Positions 35,018-47,671 of a DNA stretch of 64,000 nt are shown here, piece by piece. How positions within the stretch are numbered: position 1 is the stretch's first letter; each line of letters opens with the position of its first letter. Position numbers and translations under genes: made by a program. The notes under the pieces were generated by a model that saw only the letters and a list, made by a program, of their open reading frames with translations, was not told the origin of the DNA and did not search any database. Origin of the DNA: Strongylocentrotus droebachiensis (Eukaryota > Echinodermata > Echinoidea > Camarodonta > Strongylocentrotidae); NCBI GenBank assembly GCA_035222895.1, contig JAVYIG010002103.1:124001-188000 (forward strand), given 5' to 3'.

Positions 35018-38000
35018 CTCACTAAAAACCTTCTCATTGGCAGAAGGTAGACCCTAAAAATATGGGATCCGTTTTGAGTAAAGAACTTTTGATAGAGATC
35101 AACATTTCAGATGTTCACAATTGCCACTTCTAACAACTAGAAAATATAAAGAAAAAAGATTATATCTTTTTAAATACAGATTTTTACAAACTGAACATTC
35201 GAAAGTAGATAGAGTACGATGTTTCTGTCAATCTTGCGTTGGTTTGAGCCCTATAGCTACAGCCATCTCAAAATGAGAAGAAAAACTGTGAACAGTGGTC
35301 TCATTGTTCTAGCCAAATATGTAGGTCTTGCGACATCATAATATGAATATGTATGAGCTCCGGTCATATCGCGCGCCAGACAAATCTCTCGTAGTCTCAC
35401 ACACAGTACCTTATTCTCACAGCACTATAGACTCGAGTGTCGAGCTCGTGCAGTAAATCATGCATAAGAAATTTAAAAAAAAGATATTTCAGTAAAAAAT
35501 GTCTACGTGAGCAGTCTATACTTCAATTGAGAAGTTCGGTTGAAAAGACATGATTGGATGATGTGTTGTCACGTATAGCCGGTCGAAGAAGAAGAAGGAG
35601 AGAGAGAGAGAGAGAGAGAGAGGTATATCCAGGTAGCTAGGGTACGGTACGGTGCATGCATCATTACGCGTATTAAATAATGTGTTGTGCATTGTGCTGA
35701 TTTTGGAGGTCGTTCTTGTTGATTGTACAGTAGATCTCCGACTGAAATCATAAGGAATACTCATGAGGAAATCGAATTATTGGAATACACATCTAAGGTA
35801 AATATCAATGAATTATATCTATTTCTTTCCTGCCAATTTTGATATCTCTTCTTCATTTTTGAACCATCGCCTTCGGCTCGTAGTAGTAGAAGATGTAATC
35901 GTTCGCACATTGATGGCTGGATTTCAGCCTGCATCGGGGCTTGCCTGTGTCGGTGTGTACGTGTGTGCGAAATGCGACCGATTCAAGGCTAGCCGCTGTT
36001 AAGTGATTGCACTTTCGCGCGAAGTTTTAAACTTCATCATGAACTTTGTCCGGACAATGACACGCCCATTCCCTCGGGCCTGTCTAATTATGAACGTAAT
36101 TTTGCGACATGAAATATTATACAAATAACGCACGTCCCAGAGTGCAATAGCGGTGAATGCAGTACGCGCGAGGTTTCTTTAGATTGGTGCCGCTCTGTGC
36201 AACGAGCCGCTTGCGGCGAGTTGACAGTGCGAACCATCTGAAGAAACCGAGCGAACACTGCATTTACGTTTCGCACAACAGGGTCAAGTGCGTTATTTGT
36301 TTTATAAAATAGCGACACAAACAGCAACAAACAAAAGTTTAGATCTTAAGTATACGAGAGTTCGATCTAGATCTAACTTAGAGTTATGTTGGTTCTAGAA
36401 ATAAAATGAGGGTCTAAGACCTTGCAGGCTTACCAAAAAGTCCACGGGATTCATTGTTTTATTAAAAATAAAATGCATAGGGTGTCTAGAGACGAGTGTA
36501 CATCAGACAGCTGAAATTCCTGGCTTCATTATAAAATCCAAAAGTCAAAACAGGCCTAAATCCAAGGCAAAAGTAAAATAAAAATTTGCTTTTTAATAAT
36601 ACCCCGCTGGCCGCTCTAGCTAGCTAGCTAGAGCTAAGCTACGCGTACGTTGCGCTGGGGATCATGATGGAGCGTACATTAGCTACGCGTAGCCTACAAT
36701 AATTGCAATGCACTCGAGGGAGCGCGTACTAAACGTACGCGCGCGCGCACTGGATCTCCATGGTCACGCGTACGCGCCGTGCAATATAACTTTTTGCTGC
36801 GCTTTTTCTGCACTCATTTCTGCAAAATCGTGCTTGCATCAAAAATTTGTCAATGTCATGTGACGCGTATTGACCAATCACGATGCTTAAAATACTAGAG
36901 CCATTTTATAAAATTGTTTCAAGGCTCTTACGTACGTCCAGGCGTAGAAAGAAGCTCATAGGAAATAGCTGGATATCTCCTATTTTATGGAACTTCTGGA
37001 GTCGGCAGATGGGTGAGTTGTCTTAGTGAAATAAAATGCTTTCTTTTAATCTTTGTTTTATTATAAACAAATTAGTAATTAAAAAGTTAGATTTGGGCAT
37101 TGGCCTCCCTATTAAAAGAGAGCCTGAGCAGAAGACTCACTGCAAGTGATTTATTAGCAACTTCATCTAGATCTAGATCTAATATTAAATTTATCCTAGA
37201 CCTATTAAAATATTAGTGTGACACAGGACCGATGACCAAGGTTATCAAAGATAACCCTGTCCAGACCTGTAGGCTGTAGTTGTAGGCCCCTACTTTATTG
37301 CTACTTGGGGGTTGAAAGGGTGCTTGTTATTATGCAGAGTTTACATTAGTTCACTTTTGTGTTATTGTTAAGATGACAGCTAACAGTTAGGTGGATTATA
37401 TTTCATAAGAAATTAAGATGGCAGAAAATTTATTAGCATTGGCCCTAAACTACATAGGCCTAGACCTAGATCTAGATTTAGTCTAGAATACAGGCTCAGA
37501 CGCTCAGTGAATTATGAAATACCCAGGCATAAGCCTTACTTCAACTCAAGCATGCAATTACCTAGAAGTGAACGCAATCACACATTTCCACACACATTCA
37601 CACAATGTCAAACTCAAAGTGTCATCATCGACATTGGATTTTTGGAAGAGAAATCGTTGATGTCTGCCGATAGTTGAGACTAGATCTAGATTCACAATCT
37701 ACTCTTTAGAGCATAAGCAATATTATCAAATGAAGCACTCTGGGAAAGTAAATCAAAACCCTTTCAATTTCTAATCAAATTGCACTTGCAGACAGACGTC
37801 GACAAGAAGACCAAAAGGCCAAAGTCAGTGTTAAACTCTATTCAGTCCCATACGTGCTTTTTCGTGTTGGACAGGCAAAGTGAATGATAACGTTATTTTG
37901 AAAATTGTAAGGCGAGTTAGATAAAGATCCATCTCTTAATATAATCATTATTCCCCGTAATGAGAAGATCGATGAACATACCCGGTAAGATTCACGCTAT

Positions 38001-38179
38001 CCTTTTTCGACAAACCTTGGTCCATTCTATAAAATAAGTGCGGTTAAAGTATGAAATCAGGAAAATCTACTTTGACGTCAGTGAAATTCACCACCGCCCT
38101 CTACGTTATTGTTGGGATGTTGGTTCGACAGATCTCTCGAACGGTCGACAGCCACAAACAAATTAAATGATAAATAAAT
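35018..38179. other. gene-free stretch, likely 5' region of CNOT11
   Basis: Should include the CNOT11 promoter. A GA run lies at 35598-35622. About 36600-36950 is unusually rich in CpG and CG/AC alternation ('cgtacgcgcgcgcgcac', 'gcgtacgcgccgtgc'), with several repeats of 'tagctagc' and 'acgcgtac', and could be a promoter region. Two short start-like frames flank it: MNPVDFL (36434-36454, minus, donor GTAAGC) and MELLESADG (36987-37012, plus, donor GTGAGT). Neither could be linked to other exons. Confidence 0.4.
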
Positions 38180-38465
38180 CTTCTTCTTCTTCATCATCTT
38201 GTTCTTGTTCTTCTTGTCCTTCTTGTTCTTCTTGTTCTTGTTCTTGTTCGTCTTGTTCTTCTTGTTCTTCTTTTTCTTGTTCTTTCTTGTTCTTGTTCTT
38301 GTTCTTCTTGTTCTTCTTGTTCTAATTATTGTTCTTCTTGTTCTTGTTCTTGTTCTTATTCTTGTTCTTGTTCTTTTCTTGTTCTTGTTCTTGTTCTTCT
38401 TGTTCTTGTTCTTGTTCTTCTTCTTGTTCTTGTTCTTCTTCTTCGCTTCTTCTTCGTTTTTGTTT
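38180..38465. repeat. TTCTTG hexanucleotide-type microsatellite
   Basis: Imperfect TTG/TTC repeat; poly-Lys/Asn/Arg frame on minus, poly-Leu/Phe on plus. Not a gene. Confidence 0.95.
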
Positions 38466-38739
38466 TCATGCACATAATACTCTAATATCTGAGATCTGTA
38501 AAGAGGAATTACATTTCACATTTGATCTAATGTATGTAGGCTACATTTAGTGTTTACAAAAAGTACATAATTTACAATTGATGAAAACTTACTACTCTAC
38601 TATGCAAAACAAAATATAAGAGACCAGCTATATATATAGGCGTGAGACTTGGTAGGTCTGGGTCGGTATCGTGGGTGTCCATCTTGATCTACTGAAGATC
38701 TAAAGACCGGCAAGCGCAGGCGGCGGCCGGTAGTCTCGC

Positions 38740-39700
38740 CAATGGTTATCAGGCGCGGATCCAGGATTTCTTAGGGGGGGAGGGGCCCAAATTTGAATTT
38801 ATGCGAGCCAAATATTGGTACGTAATGGTGACCAGCAGTGACGTGATGCACAAAAAACGTTTGGGAGGCAGACAAATAATTCCGCATCACGGCCCCAATC
38901 TCTTACATGCAGGCCCCTCAAAACTTTACTCATAGTGGATGGGGGGATCGAGGCTAAAGTATAATTTACGATCAGGTAACTAGAGCGTAGCGAAAATTGG
39001 CATGGGGTCTAGGGGCGGAGCCCCCGGAAGCTCAGGGAGTATGGGCTCTTAATTACGGTCAGATGAGCATATTTTGATACATTATTTATGACACTGGCAG
39101 GTTACTAATGGCGTGGGGTCAAGGGGGCTAAGCCCAATGAATCTCAAGGATTGAGTAATTTTATAACGGTCATTCAGAGGCCCGTCTTAGGCCCACTGGT
39201 GGGGTCCAGGGGGCAGAGCCCCCGCAAACTCAGGGGTTTAGGCATTTAATCACGGTCAGACAAGCGCGTAGCTAGGTTTTTTTTTAGGAGGGGCGGTAGT
39301 GAGCCCTTACAGAGCGCGCGTAGCGCACTTCCTAGGGGAGGCCGGGGGGTGCAGGGAGGGGCGAGATTTTCTTCCCTCCTACGTGAAGCGCGGAAGCTTT
39401 GACGTTTCATTAAATTATTAGAGAAAGAAGACGATTCGTTGTACCGTTTTTTTTACTCTTAATCCTTGTCTGAATTTCAAAATTGTTTTTTTGTCAGTTC
39501 CTTTTTCTTCCTTCGTCCTTAGTTTTTCCCCTTTTTTTAGGGGGGGGGGGGGGGCGGCGGCGTTTTTAGGGGGCGACCGCCCCACCGCCCTCCGGCTACG
39601 CGCCTGCGGTCAGATGAGCATAATTTTGATACCTTGTCTGCCCCCGGAAGCTCAGGGGCTTTAGGCGTTTGATTAAGGTCAGATGAACACATTTTGATAC
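38740..39700. repeat. dispersed GC-rich repeat with internal tandem phrases
   Basis: Opens with 'gcgcggatccaggatttctta'. The phrase 'ggggcggagcccccggaag' recurs near 39010, 39205 and 39640, each followed by 'gaagctcaggg(g)' and 'cggtcagatgagcat'. A unit of the 53360-54215 array is embedded at 39375-39475. The same elements recur at 52660-52760. No coding content seen; a composite of old mobile DNA. Confidence 0.6.
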
Positions 39701-39829
39701 CTTTATAAATTTAGGAATTTGTCATTTTCCCACAAACGCATACAAAAGTATAATTGACTAAAAAGTGAGGACAAATCTTTGTCATTTAAGCAAACATTTG
39801 TAAATCACCATTATGGAATTCGAAATTTT

Positions 39830-40255
39830 ATTCCCCCTCCCTCCTGTCTGTACTCTGATTTCCCCTACCTTTCTTCTTTCTCTTTCTTTCCCTTTCCCTT
39901 TCTCTCCTCTTTCCCTTCCCCTTCCCCTCCTTCTCTCTCTTTTACATGATGCAGGGGGGGGGGGGGAGGCAAGGGCCTTTCGGCCCCCCGATTCACACGT
40001 TGTTGGCGGGATTAACCGCAACTGACCTCCCCTTCTTTTCATCCATTTCTTTTTTCCTCTTTTCCTGTTTTCTTTCCCTTTTCTTCCTTCTCTCTTATTT
40101 TTGTGATGGGAAGGGGGGGGGGGGGATACAAAGAAAGTCCTGCCCGTATTGGGGGGGGGGGGGGAGGGGGGGGGGGGGGCTGTTTTCAATGGGAGGGTAC
40201 ATGCAAACGTGTAACCTAAATAATACTGAGTTTGGGGGGGGGGGTCAAGTATCGC
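39830..40255. repeat. pyrimidine tract and poly-G runs
   Basis: CT-rich stretch (39840-39945) then poly-G runs at 39954-39966, 40113-40123, 40151-40180 and 40233-40243. The minus-strand frame here (Pro/Arg/Lys-rich) is an artefact. Confidence 0.85.
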
Positions 40256-42127
40256 CAATGGTTAGTCATGATCATTTTAATTTATAGCTTTTCTCACATT
40301 CAAAACAAATAAATAGGGGCCTAATTTGGACTTGACCCCGGGAATTGACACATTTTTACCCAGCTGCATGCTTCCACAACGAAGTAGACTGCAAGCTTTA
40401 ATATTAGTTATTACATGTAAATTCTTCTCAGTCGTGTATAATTATCTATAGTTTTTTTTTTCTTTCCTATGTTTGTCACGGTTTTTAATCATGGAGTGAA
40501 TTAGTGCCACATACTGTCTGGGTAACGAGAATCATGACATCACCATTAAAGTGAAACACGTCACAAATAATATCGATATGATCCCGCCGGTTGGTCGGAC
40601 TCGCTGACGATGCATATTATTTATTTCTCGTGGACTGCTAAAGACGGAGCAGGTTAATCAAGTGCATTATGTGATTCCAATGCAAGCAAACCTGGACAGT
40701 CAAACATTGACGTGAATTGTGTCAAAAGAATAGAATTGTTTCAAGAGACTCATGTTTAAATATAGTTCTCGTCAGTCGTCATTGTCCAAGTTGATATCAT
40801 TTTGACTCCCATGCAACGCCATGACGTAAAACAGGGATTCCTCTACACTGACCGCCATTACTGACCATATATAGGACTATATCGCTATAGTTGTCAACCA
40901 GTATTTTATAGTTTATTATTCCTCAATTATTATTACTTCGAAGCAACTCGTCGTTCATCTAAACTAAAGGCATTGAATGATGACATCGACCCACATTTGA
41001 CGGCCTACTGATATACACAGAACGTGAGTAGTTCGTTTACTGTTTCATAATTTAGAAAAATAATTATTTGTATTTGAGAGTCATACAAAGTTAGGCTTGT
41101 AGTATCTTTAAGTAATAATAATAATGATGATGATAATTATATACTTTGTTGTTATTGATTTATTAATTAATTAATCTGTATCTAAAAACTGGGGTTAATA
41201 TACTAAAAGGAGGTGAATGATAAAAGGTGAGGAGAAAGAGAACCGAGAGTGAGAAACAGAGAAACAGAGAGAAAATGTATTGCATATCATTTATATGTGT
41301 ATTTCCAACTGAGCAACTGAGTAACTTGAGACATTATATTATAGTTCGTTTTCTTTCTTCTCTGGCATACAAAAGAAACTGGCAGAGTATAGATGCATGG
41401 GGGGGGGGGGAGGGGCGAAGTGCCTTTCAGGGGGGGGGATGTAACCCAACAAGACGGGCTTGTTTTCGGAAAACAGGAGGTCCCTACAAGGGTAACCTTT
41501 GGATAAGAATATTCCCATCTCTAAACTCCATTGGGAGCAAACGGAGCAAACGACTCCTGTCAAAATCAACAGTGAAATTACAACCCCCCCCCCCCCACCA
41601 CCACCGCGCTTATTCATTGGCTGGCTGTTACGCCGCTAAATATTTTCTCACGAATGTGGCCCACTCTTTGGCCCCCTCCCCTGCCGTACACAGAGTTGAT
41701 AATATTATATATATATCGCAGATAATATTATGTAGAGTGTCAGCATGGGTGTCGATCCCGGGGGGGATGGGGGGGATATATCCCCCCCCCAATATTTCAG
41801 GTGGGGGGATGGCCTGTACAATCATCCCCCCCAATAATTCACCATAAAAAAATAAAAAAAGAGAGAAATTAATGATGGGAGCCCGATGAGAGTAGTTAAT
41901 GGTTATTACTCGCAAGATGACCATCAATATACACATTTTGCTATCTCATTTTCATAATACATACATATATAAATAGAAAACGAAGTAAATGAGACGACCG
42001 TATATGAGACAAGAATAAATTGAATTCTCGCTCATATGGCTTCATCAGGAATTGATGAATTTATTCAATTTATTCAATCAACAGCATCATATAAATGCAG
42101 TGCGCCAAATGCAAAGCCGCAGCGTTA
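40256..42127. other. no certain gene; promoter-like patch
   Basis: Around 40820-41035 there is a TGACGTAA element, a TATATAGG box near 40870 and, about 150 bp on, a donor-like AAC/GTGAGTAG. This resembles a promoter with a non-coding first exon on the plus strand, possibly for the distant plus-strand locus at 54.8 kb, but nothing links them. Poly-G and poly-C runs at 41399-41411, 41583-41597 and 41759-41830 fill the rest. Confidence 0.3.
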
Positions 42128-42224
42128 TGCCTAGTTCACACCGACGCCGAATGTCGCGCTTTAAATCGGCGATCAATTCGGCGTCATTTTTTCAAAAAAT
42201 CTCACGATCTCCTGAGATATGTTA

Positions 42225-42667
42225 TGCTAAGTTCACACCGACGCCGAATTGATGACGCATTAAATCGGCGAGCAAAGCGGCGGCAAAGCGTAACAAAGCT
42301 TAATTAAAGCGTAAAGACCGTAATAGAGCGTGAGAAAGCTTTGAGCAATTCGGGACATTCGGCAAGAGCGCCAAAAATTTAAACTCTGTTAAGCTTTCCT
42401 ACGCTTTGAGCAAAACTTTGATAAGCTTTGTGACGCTTTGATATGCTTTAATACGCTCTCCCCGCTTTACGCAATTCGTGACAGATCGCCTCAAATTTTT
42501 AAACAGTTTAAAAATTGTTGGCGCTCTTGCCGAATGTCCCGAATTGCTCAAAGCTTTCTCACGCTCTATTACGGTCTTTACGCTTTAATTAAGCTTTGTT
42601 ACGCTTTGCCGCCGCTTTGCTCGCCGATTTAATGCGCCATCAATTCGGCGTCGGTGTGAACTTAGCA
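42225..42667. mobile_element. hairpin transposon (MITE), 443 bp, TTA target duplication
   Basis: Two nearly perfect inverted arms of about 158 bp (42225-42383 and 42507-42667) around a loop of about 120 bp. Ends TGCTAAGTTCACACCGACGC and its complement, flanked on both sides by TTA (42222-42224, 42668-42670). A TTA/TAA duplication suggests a PIF/Harbinger-type origin. A diverged partial copy (42128-42190) with the same 'agttcacaccgacgccgaat' sits directly to the left. Confidence 0.85.
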
Positions 42668-43704
42668 TTAAGAAGCAACGAGCTTAGTAAATGTTAAGCG
42701 CGAAGCGCAAAAGTGCAAAAAAGAAAAAGAGAGTGGGAGAGAGATAATTACAGAAAGGATACAGGCGCGTAGCCAGGGGGTGGTGGGGGTGGTCGCCCCC
42801 CCACCCCCCCCCCCAAAAAAAAAAAGAGAGAAAGAAGAAAGGAAGAGGACGTAGGAAGAAAAAGGATTTATAGTCGAGAACGGTTCGTTCGTTCGTGTCT
42901 CCTTAGATCAAGATTAATGTAATCTTGATCTTCGGAGTAGTTGCTACAACCGGCCGTGTCAGACACGTTGCCCCGGGGTGCGGGATAGGACTCTTGTAGC
43001 GTGCCCCCATTTAAAACAATTATACAATAACAGTTAACATTACATTTAATTAATGGTATGAAACTATTAAAATTACTCTCATGTAACGGAAAAAAAAATT
43101 GCAAATATATATATATTATGAATTAGAACGTCGAGAACGGTACAACGAATCGTCTTCTTTCTTTAATAATTTAATGAAACGCCAGAGCTTCCGCGCTTCG
43201 CGCGATATGCCTGAGAGGATAATAACCCAGGTAGCAAGCGCATGTGGGACCCACATGGGTCCCATATTCTCTAAAATGTTATCATTATTGAGGGTGACTT
43301 GAAAAAGTTAAAAACTAGGAAGGGAGGGGATGCAACCTGCCACACGCCTCTCTCTCTTGGTTGCTTTGATCCATTGCCGAAAACCTATCATCAACCTACC
43401 ATAGCACCTATCATCCCCCCCAACCGAGGATACAAATCGACACCCTTGAGTGTCAGTGTTGGAGATGTGAACATCGTTGATTTGAAAATGAAGGAGATAT
43501 GCAACAATGTCTGGATGCTGTATAAGTCTAAAGTGAAGAGTTTGGCCTAAATATCAATGTTAAGAATATCACGTGTACAGTTCTGAGTAAGGCAGAGGAA
43601 AATCCAAGACTATTTTTGTAAAAAGATGGCCGTTTGATCGAACTTCCTAGCACAAAATATAACTAATAATGTCAGGTGCGAGGCAGACATCCAAAAAAGT
43701 ATTT

Positions 43705-43925
43705 ACATCGCACGGAATACATTCCGGTTCGAGTCCCGCCGCTACACTAATGTCCGTTAGCAAGAATTCAATCTACATTTGCCATATCGACCCAGGTGAT
43801 TTAAACGGGTACCTTGCAGGAATCAATTCCTTGAAATGATAGCGCGCCATAATGTAGCCATGCTAAAGCCGGGGTAATAATTGTGGAGCGCCAGAAGTGT
43901 CCTTGTAGGAATAGTTAAAGAAAGA
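43705..43925 (+). mobile_element. tRNA-derived SINE, degraded
   Basis: Box B-like GGTTCGAGTCCCG, then the body ('acatttgccatatcgaccca', 'ttgaaatgatagcgcgccat') matching 21460-21740. The 5' head is eroded. Confidence 0.65.
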
Positions 43926-45049
43926 AAGAAGAAGAATTTTGGTAAATTTGTAAGACAAAATTGTCTCTTAAATATTTCATGGAAGGAAAAGTAGAAGATA
44001 CAACACCGTAAAGGGAGCCGACAACAACTTGGAGTAAAGACATAATACCTAGATTGAAATTATAATGCAAGAGTATATAAAAGCAGATAACAGATTAGAC
44101 AGAAATAACCGTCTGGTATGGGTCATTTCTTTAATAAAACTGACATTTGTTGACATTCCCCATACACAGACGGTAACTTAGACGAATCGCACCGAGGAGG
44201 TAATCTGGCCAATTACTGATACCACTTTGTGACAGTAACTTTCTCCCCCAATTTTCACTATTTAGATCTAATTTTCTGATTTAAAAATCAGATAGAAAAA
44301 AACTATGACTATTTCTATCCTATTTACATTTGTGCATCTTTTTAATTCTTATTTCAAAATGCGAAATTGACGGTCTTACTTATATGATTTATCCAATTTT
44401 TATCTCCGAACCGTGAAACGTACCGTTTATCCAATCAAACTAGTAATCTATGACCTCACCTGTATTTCCGGGTCAACCTACCAAAACATAGCGAATGGCC
44501 AATCCAGAGCACTCGTTTGGTATTTGGTTTATGAATATTCATATATCACTGGGTCTAGCCGGGCTGATTCGTACGTAGCTATTTGGACGTTCGAAAAGAA
44601 AAAATGAATATTCATCAACTAAAACCAACATGGATGACAATGAATCATGTTGAATACAAGACTTTCTCGGATTAATCATTAATTTAGGAACTAAATGAGC
44701 AAGCTTTCGTAAGTCAAATTATATATTTCTTTGTTATTTTTTATATTGTAAAATAATTATTGTAATATTGCAGCAAAAGTGCATTAATGAGGATGTAAAG
44801 AGTGAAAATCTCGTTGCATATCTCATTCATCGTGGTCCGGCCGAACCGAACCATTTGTTCCACTCAGTCTCCATACTACGTACTTCAGTCTATGTATAGA
44901 GGCGGTCAGAAGAGCCAGATGCAATCTCAGCGGAACAACCGTCGATATCAGAGACTGAAGCTCTCGGTCTAATAACATATACTATGTGTGAAACAGTAGT
45001 CAACGTCTGAGCAGGGGGTAGATACCATGATAGATTTTAAAAAGAAATA

Positions 45050-45830
45050 CGAGGGGCACCAATCAAAAGGAACCGGGCTAACATAATCATAATTGAAAAT
45101 GGGCACTTATCACATTGAATAAGGTGCACTGATCACATTTGAAAAGCGACACATTAGATGATTTGAAAAAGATCATCTATCGGAAAGAAAAGGGCACTCA
45201 CGGAAAATTAAATGAGGCACTTGTCAAAGTCAAAGTGGGCAATAAAATTATCAGATTTCAATTGGGACAACTTTCAGAGGTAAAAAGAGGCATTTACAAG
45301 TAGGGAAAGAGATACTAATTTGATACGAAAAAAGGCACTTGTCATACAAAATGGCGCAATCATTAGATTGCAATAGGGGCACTTATTTTAGGTAAACGGG
45401 GGCTAGTATAAAAAGGTGGAAATATCAGAAAGGAAATTTGCATTTTCCGAAGTAAAATGGGGCATGCTTGGGGTTCTTGAAAAGTGGGGGAGGTAATGTC
45501 GAAATAGATTCCGGCGGCAATCGAGATGCATTCGAGGTGCATTTCGGGACATCCTGGCAAGATTTGAAGTGGCTTGCCGTTTCGATTCTCCCTCGACTGC
45601 GATCAGAATGTTTTGAATGATGTTGGAATGCCATAAGAATATTTAGAATGCAGTAAGAATGCAGTTAGAATTCACTTCGAATGCCATTCGATATTTCTGT
45701 ACTTTGAATGTACCTCGAAAGTTTTGAGCATGAGCAAAATATTCGGGCCGGCCACAAGAATAAGGCCGAATATTTTGGATGCAGTCAGAATTTTTAGAAT
45801 GCACTTCGAATGCACTTCAAATATATACAA
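45050..45830. repeat. degenerate short-period repeats
   Basis: 45050-45410 repeats a GGCACTT/GGGCAC phrase every 30-60 bp with A-rich spacers. 45600-45830 repeats GAATGCAGT / GAATGCACTTC at about 11-13 bp spacing. Part of the first block recurs at 48770-48900. Confidence 0.6.
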
Positions 45831-46039
45831 GTAATGTTTATTTCGATGGCATTTCGGCTCTTTCGGCCTTTAGTGTGATGGGGGTTTTAGGGACAACACC
45901 TGTATACGCAAGGGAATTGTATTAATAAAATGTAACGGTATCAGTAGTATTTGCATGTCGCCTGTTTCATGGACATTTATCTACGATTGTGTAATATAAG
46001 TGACATTATTGGATAAAATAAATTACACCTTCCATCCAC

Positions 46040-46790
46040 AGAATGACTGTTTATTACTTTATATACACTAGCGCAAGATTTAATTTCAAGAATTTGCTTG
46101 ACCTTGTTCTAAAAGGCCTGAGTATATAATTGTTAGCGATTGCATTTATTTTTAAGTTTGGGAGTTCCTTCAATATCAAGAAGAGATTTTCAAAGATTGG
46201 AAGCCAGCGTTAGGACCCTTTAAGAACATCAAGTGTTATGAGAGAGGGTCGTGAAATATTCACGTGATAGCTTGGTAAATAGTCATACTATTGACCAATA
46301 CATTTATCATGCAATGCAGGGATGGGGAACGTGACTAATCGCACGCAAACTACAAAGATGACTCAGAAATGACGTGTAATCTTATGAAAGTTCACTAAGA
46401 AACGACGCGGGATCGCTCGAAATGATATTTACATTTCTTTTGATATTCTTTATCAGACATATTGCAAATATAATCTATATTTATTTTTGATAATTCTGTT
46501 ATTCATCAACTAGCAGCACCAAACAAACGGAGATTTGTCAGTTGTCCACGCCATAACCCGGTCACCTGATTAGTTGAAGTCGGATAATTTATCCTCCTTT
46601 TGTCCTAAGTTTGGCGTGGAAGTAAAACTTATTATGCATTTGCATTTTTGACTTTAAAATATGTTTCTTAAGGATTTTTGTTTGAAGGCTAACGATTTAA
46701 GTTTTTCCTTAATATAAAGAATATAAATGGTCTCCCTGTGCGACATAATATTTGAATGTATCATAGGAGGTATAGATATAACAGAGGTCT
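46040..46790. repeat. duplicated block, copy 1
   Basis: Holds 'ttaggaccctttaagaacat', 'gtcgtgaaatattcacgtga' and 'cagaaatgacg...cgacgcgggat', all recurring to the right. Parent-like copy of the blocks at 48910-49270 and 49660-50000. Non-coding. Confidence 0.7.
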
Positions 46791-46840
46791 CAAGATTATT
46801 TAACTGTTTTGGGGGCAAAATAATTCTAAAGCAAATTTGT

Positions 46841-47339
46841 TTAAAGGTATTACAAAGTTTTGGTATGGGGTCATGAATTTGGTTCAAATGAACATATTGG
46901 GAGCATATGCGATCCAACAATATTAAGTGATCGTTGTCGCAGTTGAAATCGATTCTAAAGTTATGAAATTATAAATAATAAACTCTTTATGTTGTATAGC
47001 TCCCTCTCAAGGTCAATATATTAATTTAGCTATGAAACGATGTTTCTTGACTAAAATCGACCGATTAGCTATTCTCGTTTGGAAATTGTATATCACAACT
47101 ACATATTCTGAGATTTTCATGGTCGCAGCTACCATTGTACGGCCATAGGCGCTATCTAAAATTTACCGGGAGCACCGGTACATTTTTATATTCAATTTTT
47201 CTCGAAAACAGAAGTGTTTTGGGGTCTAATTTTTTTAGTGCTTATAATACATCCGCAGGGGCATCCAAATATATCAAATTGTAAAGATTCATTTTCCACC
47301 CAATTTTCAAAATGTCCCAAAACTTTGTATTACCTTTAA
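46841..47339. mobile_element. TTAA-flanked MITE, family B, copy 2 (inverse orientation)
   Basis: Reverse-complement relative of 16170-16680, with the same terminal TTAAAGGTA-TTACAAAGTTT and TTAA at both ends. 499 bp against 511 bp. Inserted within the duplicated-block region. Confidence 0.85.
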
Positions 47340-47623
47340 CCTGTGCACAGAGTTGATATTTCATGGAAATTGCAGATATGAAGAGTGACAGTGTTGGAGT
47401 CGTGTACATCATTAATTTGCGCTATGCTGATATCACTGACAGTGTGAAGATAATGAAGGAGATTATGCAACAATAACTGGATGCTCTCAAAGTCAAAGTG
47501 GAGAGTTTGGCATAAGAATGCAATGAATCTCACATTTATGGTTTTGAGTAAGGCAAAGGAAAAGCCCAGACACTTTTGGTAATTAGATGACCGTTTAAAG
47601 GCCTGCTCACATTATGGCGAATA

Positions 47624-47627
<4 letters not shown>

Positions 47628-47654
<27 letters not shown>

Positions 47655-47671
47655 AGGGGGGGGGGGGGGGT
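47628..47671. repeat. poly-G run, about 40 bp
   Basis: Nearly uninterrupted G, a likely G-quadruplex-forming and assembly-sensitive site. Confidence 0.95.

Larger units (their letters stand above)
42668..46840. other. no gene; layered repeats
   Basis: Contains poly-C/A (42797-42824), an inverted unit of the roughly 100-bp array (43120-43205), a SINE (43705-43925), blocks duplicated at 48.5 kb, and degenerate short repeats (45050-45830). The stretch 44050-45000 shows no recognisable feature; the short plus frame at 44413-44607 is not supported. Confidence 0.5.

Noticed and set aside
38078-38477. Lys/Asn/Arg-rich 131-codon and Leu/Phe-rich frames
   Set aside because: Translation of a TTCTTG microsatellite. 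The same applies to the frames at 4353-4798 and 17509-17977.
39782-40287. 158-codon minus-strand Pro/Arg-rich frame
   Set aside because: Built from poly-G and CT tracts, with no domain and no splice context.
41227-41936. 206-codon plus frame and overlapping minus frames
   Set aside because: Interrupted by poly-G/poly-C runs that create Gly/Pro stretches. No domain or splice support.
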